A DNA stretch of 64,000 nucleotides, taken from contig CAZITQ010000015.1 in assembly GCA_964542165.1 (NCBI GenBank), forward strand, positions 3,878 through 67,877, read 5' to 3'. The notes beneath the pieces were generated by a model that ran no database searches, was not told where the DNA came from, and was given only the letters and a program-made list of their open reading frames with translations. The translations under genes and the position numbers were made by a program. Positions 54,834-64,000 of the stretch are shown here, piece after piece. Each line of letters opens with the position of its first letter. Positions within the stretch are counted from its first letter, which is position 1. This DNA comes from CAYTBN01 sp964542165 (GTDB lineage Bacteria > Myxococcota_A > UBA796 > UBA9615 > CAYRNR01).

Positions 54834-56753
54834 ATGCGAAGCCGGTTCCTGATCGTGCTGACCGCGATGGCTGCTCTGCTGTGGGCGTCGACCGCCCTCG
54901 CCCTGAGCAAGGACGACGTCATCAACATGAAGAGCGTGGGGGTGCCCGACAGCATCATCATCTCCACCATCGAGTCGTCGGACGCGGTGTTCAACCTGTC
55001 CGCCGAGGACATCATCGAGCTGAAGCAGAACGGCGTCAGCGACGCGGTGATCGAGGCCATGCAGTCCACGGCCGGCGACATCTCCACCGAGAATCGGCGC
55101 GTGGTGGATGAGCCGCGGGAGGAGCGGGACACCCGGGAGACCACCCGCCCCGACGAGGCCGACGAACGCGAGACGCGCAAGCCGACCCGTGACGAGGACG
55201 ACGAGGAAGAAGACGACGACATGATCCGCGGGCGTCGCGACCGGGGCAACCAGGAGGACGACCGCAACGAGCGCGCCGAGGCCAAGGCGCTGGCCTACAC
55301 GCCCCCCGAGATCAAAGAAGCCATCAACCAGTACAAGTCCAAGAAGTACCTGAGCTCCAGCTACAACCTCTTCAACATCCTCGACTCGCGCAAGTACCCC
55401 GAGCAGAACGTCAAGATCCACTACTACCTCGGCGACAGCCTCTACAAGCTCGAGCTCTACCACTCGGCCCAGGTGTACTTCGTCAAGGTGGTCCGCGAGG
55501 GCCCCGGGACCTACTTCGCGCCCGCGCTGACCAAGCTGGTCTACATCTGGCGCAAGACCAACGACCCCACCGCGCTGATCCAGCTCATCGGCGACATCAA
55601 TCCCGACGACTTCCCCTCCAAGGTCCGCTCGGACCTGATGTACCTGCTGGGCCGCCGCCAGTTCGACGACCAGAACTACAAGAAGGCCCTGCGCTACATG
55701 GAGCAGGTCAGCGACCGCAGCGACCACTACCTGCAGGCCCAGTACATCCAGGGGGTGATCTACAACCGCCAGGGCAAGCTCAAGCAGGCGGTGGGCAAGT
55801 TCGTGGACATCCTCAAGGAGACCACCGTCTACGGCGATCCGGCCGAGATCGAGAAGGTCCGCCACCTCGCGTTGCTCAACATCGGCCGCATCTACTACGG
55901 CATCGAGCAGTACGACAAGGCCGCCGACAAGTACTACGAGTGGGTCCCCCGGGACAGCGAGTACTGGCCGGAGGCGCTGTTCGAGGCGTCCTGGTCCTAC
56001 TTCATGACCGAGGGCCAGGAGAACCGCGCCCTGGGTCACATCATGACCCTGGAGTCGCCGTTCTACGACGACAGCTACTGGATGCCCGAGATGATCATCC
56101 TCAAGGCGCTGATCTACTACCGGATCTGCGAGTACGAGGACGTGGGCGTGATCCTCGACGACTTCGAGGCCGAGTACAGCGCGGTCATCGACGAGATCAA
56201 GGAATTCATCAAGCCCTACGCGGACCGCGAGCTGCCGCCCGAGCACGCGTACAAGACCATCTACGGGACCAACTCCACGTACTTCGACAACCTGCCGCAG
56301 GCCGTCTACGCCCACATCGAGCTGGACCAGACCTTCATGGGGCCCCACCGGCACGTGCTGCAGATCGAATCGGAGATCGAGACCGTCCGGGCGATGAAGC
56401 CCCAGTGGCGCAACGCCCCGGTGGGCCGCGCGGTCCTGGAGCGGCTCCGGGAGGACCGCAAGCGCTACATGAAGCGCGCCGGCATCGTGCTGGTCAACAA
56501 GCTCAACGACGTGCGCAAGAACCTCGAGGGTCTGATGGGCCAGTCGGCCCTGATCCGCTTCGAGGTGGCCTCGGGCGAGTACCGCAAGTACACCAAGATG
56601 TTCCGCAACCCCGATGCGGTCGACATCGCCGAGAAGCTCGAGTTCGAATTCGCAACCAACCCGCAGTTCGTGTACTGGCCGTTCAACGACGAGTTCTGGA
56701 GCGACGAGCTAGGGTACTACATCTTCACCGAGAAGGGCAGCTGCGAGAAGTAG
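54834..56753 (+). CDS. GltC/NfsC-like periplasmic TPR protein
   Basis: A 639-residue exported protein (signal MRSRFLIVLTAMAALLWAST, cleavage near ALA). Residues 25-75 hold two short helical repeats, DDVINMKSVGVPDSIIISTI and EDIIELKQNGVSDAVIEAM. A highly charged Asp/Glu/Arg linker of about 90 residues follows. From about 160 the protein is built of TPR-like helical pairs rich in Tyr and Lys (IYYGIEQYDKAADKYYEW). Combined with the two barrels upstream, this fits the periplasmic GltC/NfsC component of the Myxococcus envelope machinery. The GltC name is an inference from position and domain order. Confidence 0.7.
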   Translation: MRSRFLIVLTAMAALLWASTALALSKDDVINMKSVGVPDSIIISTIESSDAVFNLSAEDIIELKQNGVSDAVIEAMQSTAGDISTENRRVVDEPREERDTRETTRPDEADERETRKPTRDEDDEEEDDDMIRGRRDRGNQEDDRNERAEAKALAYTPPEIKEAINQYKSKKYLSSSYNLFNILDSRKYPEQNVKIHYYLGDSLYKLELYHSAQVYFVKVVREGPGTYFAPALTKLVYIWRKTNDPTALIQLIGDINPDDFPSKVRSDLMYLLGRRQFDDQNYKKALRYMEQVSDRSDHYLQAQYIQGVIYNRQGKLKQAVGKFVDILKETTVYGDPAEIEKVRHLALLNIGRIYYGIEQYDKAADKYYEWVPRDSEYWPEALFEASWSYFMTEGQENRALGHIMTLESPFYDDSYWMPEMIILKALIYYRICEYEDVGVILDDFEAEYSAVIDEIKEFIKPYADRELPPEHAYKTIYGTNSTYFDNLPQAVYAHIELDQTFMGPHRHVLQIESEIETVRAMKPQWRNAPVGRAVLERLREDRKRYMKRAGIVLVNKLNDVRKNLEGLMGQSALIRFEVASGEYRKYTKMFRNPDAVDIAEKLEFEFATNPQFVYWPFNDEFWSDELGYYIFTEKGSCEK

Positions 56754-56804
56754 CGCCCTCTCGGGACGGACAGAAACGACCCCATCGCCTGCTGGAGGAC
56801 GATG

Positions 56805-59800
56805 ATGCGATCCCCTGTTACCCGCTGGCTGACCCTGTGCGTCGGCCTCTTCCTCGCGGTCCTCACCGCGCTGCCGATCTACGCGCAGAGCGCCAAGGAC
56901 GAGAAGGAAGAGGAGGAAAGGCGCTCGATCATCTCCCGCCGGAAATTCCAGGAGGAGACCAACCGCGAGAAGTACGGCGAGATGGCCCGGGAGGCGCTGG
57001 ACGAAGAGATCCGGCGCGCCAAGGACCTGCTGCGCAACGAGGCGTACATCACCGAGCCGCAGATCAAGGCCGAGCTGCTGATGCGCCTCGCGGTGGCCTA
57101 CGAGGAGATGGCGAAGTACGAGTGGGCCGACGAGATGCACACGTACGACACCACCATCGAGGCCTGCTTCGATGAAGGGAGGGACGACTGCGACGCAGCC
57201 GTCCAGCTCGATCGGACGCGGTCGATGCAGTACAACCGCAAGGCGATCAGCTCGTACCAGAACCTGCTGGCGAACTATCAGTCCTTCGGGCGGCTGGACG
57301 AGGTCTTGTTCCGCATGGCGGTCACCCTCGAGGAGATCGAGGAACGCAAGGAGGCGCTGCAGACCTACACCAAGCTGGTCAAGCAGTACCAGACCAGCCC
57401 CTACGTGCCGGACGCCTACAACGCCATCGGCGAGTACTACTTCGACAACAACAACGCCTACAAGGCGCTGCAGGCCTACAAGAAGGCCGCCGCCTTCCGC
57501 GAGTCGTCGATCTACACCTTCGCCCTCTACAAGCTCGGCTGGTGCTACTACAACGTCGGCGAGTTCGACACCGCCATCGAGACCATGAAGACGGTGGTCT
57601 CCGAGACCGACCGGATGATCGAGTCGGGCGCGGACGTGGGCATCTCGCTCAAGGAAGAGGCGCTCAAGGACCTGGTCCAGTTCTTCTCCGAGGAGGGGAA
57701 CCTGGAGGAGGCCAAGGAGTACTTCACCCGCTACGGGCAGAAGAAGTACTACCGCAAGATGCTCAAGCGTCTGGCGACCATCTACTACGAGCAGGGCAAG
57801 AACGAGCTGGTCATCCAGACCTACAAGACCCTGATCGCCGAGGAGCCGATGGCTCCGGACAACCCCGAGTACCAGGACCAGATCATCAAGTCCTACTGGG
57901 AGCGCGACGCCTTCGAGGAGGCCAACCGCGAGATCGACGAGATGCTCGACCAGTTCGGTCGCAACTCCCGCTGGGCCCAGGCCAACGCGGACAACACCGC
58001 CGCCCTGGAAGAGGCCGACAACCTGATCGAGAAGAACGTGCGCAAGGCCGCGGTCGACTCGTTCCAGCAGGCCATCAAGCGCAAGAACAAGGAGCTGCTG
58101 ATCCTCGCGGAGATCGAGTACAAGAAGTACCTCGACTACTTCCCGGACTCCAAGAAGGCCTACGAGATGCGCTTCTGGTACGGGGAGGTCCTGTACAAGC
58201 TCAAGAAGTACGACCTGTCCACCGAGCAGTACGAGCAGGTGGTCCAGATGGACCCCAACGGCAAGTACCTCAAGGACGCGGCCTCCAACACCATCTTCTC
58301 GATCGAGAAGTACATCGGGAAGAAGCAGAAGGAGTGGGACAAGGAGGCCAAGGCCCAGCGCGACGCGATGGAGGCCGCCGAGGACCCGCGCGAGCGCTAC
58401 GCCCCCATCGAGCTCAACGAGTGGGAGAAGCGGCTCATCACCGCCTGTGACACCTACGCCAAGGTGCTACCCAACGAGGAGAACACCTACCAGGTGCTCT
58501 ACAAGGCGGCGTTCCTGCTGGACACCCGGAACCACTTCAAGGACGCCAACCAGCGCTACCTGGAGATCATCCGGGCCCAGCCCCGGACCGAGACCGCCCA
58601 GTTCGCGGTCCACCGGATGCTGTCCACCTACGAGGCCATCGAGGACTGGAGCAACCTGAACAAGGTCGCGCGCGAGTTCTACCAGAATCCCGATGTGGGC
58701 AAGACCGAGAAGTTCAAGAAGGAGCTGTTCGAGATCTACCAGAACGCGACCGTGAAGCTGGCCGAGGTCAAGTCCCAGGAGGCCGACGAGACCGGCGATC
58801 CCGCGACCGCCGTCGAGGCCGCCGACGCGTACCTGGCCTTCTTCGAGGAGTTCGGTGACGCCAAGACCGCGCCGCTGGCCCTCTACAACTCGGCCGTCTA
58901 CCAGTACAAGGGCGAGGACAAGGCCCGGTCCATCGAGCTGCGTCACCAGTTCGTCGAGACCTTCCCGGACGAGCCCAAGGACAAGAAGGAAGCCGAGCGG
59001 CAGCTGTTCGAGAAGTCGGTGGCCGTGCTCGCCGAGCACTACGACACCATCACGGACTTCGACGAGGCCGTGAAGTACTTCCACATCCTGTACGAGCGCG
59101 ACCCCGAGTTCGAGGTCGAGGGCTTCCTCACCGCCGACCTGGCGCTGCAGCGCGCCGCGCGCTACCAGCTGGCCATGGGTCTGTACGACGAGGCCGCCGC
59201 CGACTACCACGCCTGGATCGAGGCCCACCCGGACGACGAGACCATTCCGGGCATCTTGCTGCGCATCGCCGATGCGTACCGCAAGGCCGGCGAGCAGGAC
59301 AAGGCGATGGAAGCGTACAAGGACGTGTACAGCGACAAGCGCACCGCCAAGCTCGACCCGGACATGGTGATCTTCACCCGCAAGACCTACGGCGACATCC
59401 AGGCCGAACAGGGCAACATCACCGAGGCGCGCAAGTCCTGGCAGCAGGTCGTCAACGAGTACAAGCGGATGGCCGGTTCGGGCACGACGTTCAAGCGGGC
59501 GTCGGTGGACGCCGCCGAGTGCCGGTTCAACCTGCTGGCGCCCGAGTTCGACACCTTCGACGCCATGGGCCTGTCGGCCGACGAGAAGAAGGGTCGCACG
59601 GACCTCAAGAACAAGCGCGCCAAGCTCGACGGTCTCAAGAACAAGTACCTCGAGATGGCCCGCGACGAGTCCGCCGGTCCCTGGTCCATCGCCGCCGCCT
59701 ACATGGCAGGCCGCGTGGTGCTGGACCTCTACGAGGACCTGATGAACGCCGAGTGCCCGGCCAAGCTGACCACTGACCAGTGCGACATGTACCAGCAGGG

Positions 59801-60023
59801 GCTGCAGATTCACGCGTACGAGAACTACCTGTTCCCCACGCTGGACGCGTACCGCGAGGTGCTGAGCGCCGCCGCCGAGGCCAACGTGTACAACGAGTAC
59901 ACGGTCAAGGCGATGGTCACGTTGGGTGAGCTGGCTCCGGACGAATTCCCACCGACGGTGGAGGAGATACCGGAACCCGGGTTCATCACCAGCATCTGGA
60001 CCACCATGGACTACGCCCAGTGA
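56805..60023 (+). CDS. GltD/AgmU or NfsD-like giant TPR protein
   Basis: A 1072-residue exported protein. GGAGG lies 6 bases before ATG 56805; another ATG at 56802 is 3 bases from it. A signal peptide (CVGLFLAVLTALPIYAQS) is followed by charged helices and then more than twenty TPR-like repeats to the end, for example LATIYYEQGKNELVIQTYKT and YRKAGEQDKAMEAYKDVY. In Myxococcus the corresponding large TPR proteins (AgmU/GltD, NfsD) form a periplasmic scaffold. It lies between the GltC-like and GltE-like genes, in the order expected for that machinery. Confidence 0.75.
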   Translation: MRSPVTRWLTLCVGLFLAVLTALPIYAQSAKDEKEEEERRSIISRRKFQEETNREKYGEMAREALDEEIRRAKDLLRNEAYITEPQIKAELLMRLAVAYEEMAKYEWADEMHTYDTTIEACFDEGRDDCDAAVQLDRTRSMQYNRKAISSYQNLLANYQSFGRLDEVLFRMAVTLEEIEERKEALQTYTKLVKQYQTSPYVPDAYNAIGEYYFDNNNAYKALQAYKKAAAFRESSIYTFALYKLGWCYYNVGEFDTAIETMKTVVSETDRMIESGADVGISLKEEALKDLVQFFSEEGNLEEAKEYFTRYGQKKYYRKMLKRLATIYYEQGKNELVIQTYKTLIAEEPMAPDNPEYQDQIIKSYWERDAFEEANREIDEMLDQFGRNSRWAQANADNTAALEEADNLIEKNVRKAAVDSFQQAIKRKNKELLILAEIEYKKYLDYFPDSKKAYEMRFWYGEVLYKLKKYDLSTEQYEQVVQMDPNGKYLKDAASNTIFSIEKYIGKKQKEWDKEAKAQRDAMEAAEDPRERYAPIELNEWEKRLITACDTYAKVLPNEENTYQVLYKAAFLLDTRNHFKDANQRYLEIIRAQPRTETAQFAVHRMLSTYEAIEDWSNLNKVAREFYQNPDVGKTEKFKKELFEIYQNATVKLAEVKSQEADETGDPATAVEAADAYLAFFEEFGDAKTAPLALYNSAVYQYKGEDKARSIELRHQFVETFPDEPKDKKEAERQLFEKSVAVLAEHYDTITDFDEAVKYFHILYERDPEFEVEGFLTADLALQRAARYQLAMGLYDEAAADYHAWIEAHPDDETIPGILLRIADAYRKAGEQDKAMEAYKDVYSDKRTAKLDPDMVIFTRKTYGDIQAEQGNITEARKSWQQVVNEYKRMAGSGTTFKRASVDAAECRFNLLAPEFDTFDAMGLSADEKKGRTDLKNKRAKLDGLKNKYLEMARDESAGPWSIAAAYMAGRVVLDLYEDLMNAECPAKLTTDQCDMYQQGLQIHAYENYLFPTLDAYREVLSAAAEANVYNEYTVKAMVTLGELAPDEFPPTVEEIPEPGFITSIWTTMDYAQ

Positions 60024-60040
60024 GGCAGAGGAGACCAGCC

Positions 60041-61954
<1,914 letters not shown>

Positions 61955-61989
61955 GTACGGGAGGGTCTCGCAACAAAAAGTCAAGAAAG

Positions 61990-62038
61990 GGTCAACACGA
62001 AAGGAAACGGTCCACGTTGACCTTCGTTCTTGTATAAC
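61990..62038 (+). promoter_or_regulatory. inverted repeat and possible -10 before the CglF-like gene
   Basis: GGTCAAC (61990-61996) and GTTGACC (62016-62022) form a 7-bp inverted repeat 19 bases apart. A TATAAC (62033-62038) lies 10 bases past the second arm and about 39 bases before the ATG at 62077. It could be an operator or promoter giving the small gene extra expression, or a weak terminator of the previous gene. Confidence 0.4.
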
Positions 62039-62076
62039 GAGTGTGCAGCGCCCTACGCAGTAGGAAAGGAACGGTC

Positions 62077-62343
62077 ATGAAGAGGGTATTGGCTATCTGC
62101 CTTGCCTTGATGTTCTCGCTCGGTCTCACCACCGTCGCGGTGGCCCAGGACGACGATGATCGCCGCATCATCTACAAGAAGAAGACCGAGATCGACTTCG
62201 AGGACGTCTCCGTCGAGGGTGAGCTGAAGAAGCCCCACGGGGCCTACCTGCTGGACAAGCGCCAGGCGACCTTCAATCCCTTGATCAAGCTCCGGACGGA
62301 TTTCAATCCGGAGATGTATCAGTCGGTCCACGAGATCATGTAG
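62077..62343 (+). CDS. CglF/GltK-like small exported protein
   Basis: An 88-residue protein. ATG 62077 is preceded by GGAAAGGAAC. The signal peptide (MKRVLAICLALMFSLGLTTV, cleavage near AVA) is followed by a DDDD stretch and a compact conserved-looking core: IIYKKKTEIDFEDVSVEG, ELKKPHGAYLLDKRQATFNP, then a C-terminal EMYQSVHEIM. This pattern matches my recollection of the CglF/GltK family, a myxobacterial outer-membrane component needed for gliding. Its place between GltE-like and GltG-like genes supports this. Confidence 0.6.
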   Translation: MKRVLAICLALMFSLGLTTVAVAQDDDDRRIIYKKKTEIDFEDVSVEGELKKPHGAYLLDKRQATFNPLIKLRTDFNPEMYQSVHEIM

Positions 62344-62460
62344 CTCGGGACCCGGGGAAGTCGAGGAACGCGCAGTCCACAGCTACCGGTCCGCCGGATC
62401 GGGGTGCGTGGGCCCAGCAAGACGCGCTAGAGCACACAACCCGAGTACCAAGGGGTACCC

Positions 62461-64000
62461 ATGGCTTCGAACGAACAAACGCTCTCCTTCCAGATCTGGG
62501 TCAACGACGAGCCCAGAGAGACGGTGGAGACCGGCAACGAAGGCGTCACCATCGGCAAGGGTGAGGCCGCTGTCCTGAGGGTCGACGACCCGGCGATGGC
62601 GGACATCCATTGCAACGTGATGCCCATGCCGGACGGCACCATCATGGTGATGGATGTCTCCCAGGATGTCGGCACCAAGCTCAACGGCGAGGTGATCGAG
62701 AATGCTTCGGCCCAGCACGGGGACGTGATCGAGTGTGGAAACACGAAGATCGTCGTGCAGGTCGGCGACGCGGTCGCGGAGGCCCCCGGGCTTCCGCCTG
62801 CAACGGCCGACGCACCACCGCCCGTGCCCGAGGCGCAGGCTGGGGCACCCGAGGCCCCCGCTCCTCCGCCGATGCCCGAGACGCCGGCCGACGCGCCTGC
62901 ACCTCCTCCCATGCCCGAGACGCCGGCTGAGCCAGCGGCGGCCCCTGCGCCCCCGCCCATGCCCGAGACCCCGGCTCAGGCGGAGGCCGACGACGCCTTC
63001 TCCTCGCCCACCCCCATCGACGGGGACGAGGACATGTGGGGCGACCGGGACTCCATCGCCGACGACATGCAAGCCACCGAGGACGTGATGTCCTTCGTGA
63101 TGCGCTCGGGGACCGCCGACTCGGACCTGGGCGTCGACCGCCGGCAGGCGCCGGTGATCGAGGTCGGACAGATCTGGGGTGACACCCTGATCGACGTCAA
63201 GCACCTCGGCGCCAACGACGGCGCCGTGGTCATCGGCGACAAGCGACACCAGCCGATCTCCTTCGGCACCTGGTTGGGCGTGGCTCCCGTGGCCGCCGGT
63301 TGCGCAGGCAGCGCCTTCGGCGTCGGCGGCGCAGAGGTCGCCCCGATCTTCGCCCCGGTGGGCGCCGGTGTCTCGATGCTGGGCCTCCCCATGGGCATCA
63401 TGGTCGACGAGAGTCGGCGCAACAGCATCCCCCAGTCCTTCTTCATCTCCTCCGAGAACCTGCCGACCCAGAGCTTCCCCCTGGTGGCCCGGGGCGGCGG
63501 GCGTGCGGTGAACGTGAACTTCACCGAGGAGTACGTGGGCTTCCTCGAGGAGGCCTCCAACGGCACCACCACGCGGACCAGCCTGGCGGACCTGATCGCC
63601 GCCGGCCGGGCCAGCAAGACGGTGCACGGCTACACCGCCGAGCTCCCCGAGGGCGGCCGCTTCGTCATCGACATCGGCCATGTGGTCTTCTTCATCCAGG
63701 AGGTCAACTCCCCCAAGCGGGTCATCCCCGGGATGACCGACGGGGTGGACTTCCTGTACATGGGCCTGTTCCTGCTGCTGATGTTCGCCGGACTGGTGTT
63801 CGGGATCATCCTGCGGTCCATCCCCTACGACCCGAGCCAGGAGGTCATCTCCATCCCCGACCGGTTCGCCGAGATCCAGATCGAGCAGCCGATCGAGGAG
63901 AAGAAGAAGAAGGACCCCACGGGCAACCCGGACGCAGGTGAGGGTGCCAAGGCCAAGGGCGAAGAGGGCAAGGTCGGCAAGAAGGACGCCAAGCTCAAGC
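62461..64000 (+). CDS. FHA-domain membrane protein, GltG/PglI-like (3' end off the window)
   Basis: The frame is open from ATG 62461 to the right edge, 513 codons visible. Residues about 25-100 resemble an FHA phosphothreonine-binding domain (EGVTIGKGEAAVLRVDD, MADIHCNVMPMPDG, GTKLNGEVI). A Pro/Ala-rich segment with three copies of APPPMPETPA follows, then a beta-rich region, GFGVGG-type glycine stretches and a membrane helix at about 430-452 (YMGLFLLLMFAGLVFGIIL). The periplasmic part is Lys/Glu-rich and continues beyond the edge, where an AgmX/PglI C-terminal domain would be expected. In Myxococcus, GltG/PglI links the cytoplasm and periplasm. Confidence 0.72.
   Translation, partial: MASNEQTLSFQIWVNDEPRETVETGNEGVTIGKGEAAVLRVDDPAMADIHCNVMPMPDGTIMVMDVSQDVGTKLNGEVIENASAQHGDVIECGNTKIVVQVGDAVAEAPGLPPATADAPPPVPEAQAGAPEAPAPPPMPETPADAPAPPPMPETPAEPAAAPAPPPMPETPAQAEADDAFSSPTPIDGDEDMWGDRDSIADDMQATEDVMSFVMRSGTADSDLGVDRRQAPVIEVGQIWGDTLIDVKHLGANDGAVVIGDKRHQPISFGTWLGVAPVAAGCAGSAFGVGGAEVAPIFAPVGAGVSMLGLPMGIMVDESRRNSIPQSFFISSENLPTQSFPLVARGGGRAVNVNFTEEYVGFLEEASNGTTTRTSLADLIAAGRASKTVHGYTAELPEGGRFVIDIGHVVFFIQEVNSPKRVIPGMTDGVDFLYMGLFLLLMFAGLVFGIILRSIPYDPSQEVISIPDRFAEIQIEQPIEEKKKKDPTGNPDAGEGAKAKGEEGKVGKKDAKLK

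Overview
The window is about 64 kb of very GC-rich bacterial DNA, densely coded on both strands, with no rRNA, CRISPR array, transposase, integrase or phage gene that I can see. The gene content points to a myxobacterium-like member of the Myxococcota: several membrane-anchored Ser/Thr kinases, nucleotide cyclase domains, an AgmX/PglI-type C-terminal domain, a DUF507 gene, many Lys/Glu-rich TPR proteins and lipoproteins, and a run of genes that matches the Glt (gliding) / Nfs (spore coat) envelope machinery known from Myxococcus. This assignment rests on gene families, not on a database search.

Left part (1-12.5 kb): a kinase-cyclase-ATPase signalling protein cut by the left edge, then a protein quality-control block: a membrane-anchored HtrA protease, Lon, a membrane retropepsin-like protein, DnaJ (opposite strand), ClpX (no ClpP in view), an M23 peptidoglycan hydrolase lipoprotein and an anchored protein of unknown function.

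Middle-left (12.5-27.5 kb): mainly minus-strand genes. They include lipoproteins, DUF507, a beta-barrel protein, a 1157-residue class III cyclase protein with a long disordered linker, an AgmX/PglI-like protein, a DUF72 protein, a lipoprotein with a calpain-like Cys/His/Asn pattern, a GT39-like membrane glycosyltransferase, a diheme cytochrome c, and an arylsulfotransferase-like lipoprotein on the plus strand. A bidirectional terminator and a CAU-anticodon tRNA follow.

Middle (27.6-36.5 kb, minus strand): a kinase fused to a formylglycine-generating-enzyme fold that lacks the catalytic cysteines, a helical-repeat lipoprotein, a class A penicillin-binding protein with a large insertion, a GT4 glycosyltransferase and tRNA-Cys with a clear sigma70-type promoter.

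36.7-44.7 kb holds the most unusual block: three consecutive plus-strand genes encoding a membrane caspase-like protease, a HEPN-motif/Ser-Thr kinase membrane protein and a very large exported repeat protein. The last two overlap by four bases. I read this as a candidate signalling or programmed-death system linking the periplasm to a kinase and a caspase.

44.7-64 kb: a GT2 glycosyltransferase, then an ExbB-ExbD-TonB-receptor-lipoprotein operon whose receptor carries two extra TonB-C-like domains. After a 23-bp perfect palindrome, a convergent small gene and a 635-bp non-coding leader comes the Glt/Nfs-like operon: two related outer-membrane barrels, GltC-like, GltD-like and GltE-like TPR proteins, a CglF/GltK-like small protein and an FHA-domain GltG-like protein cut by the right edge.
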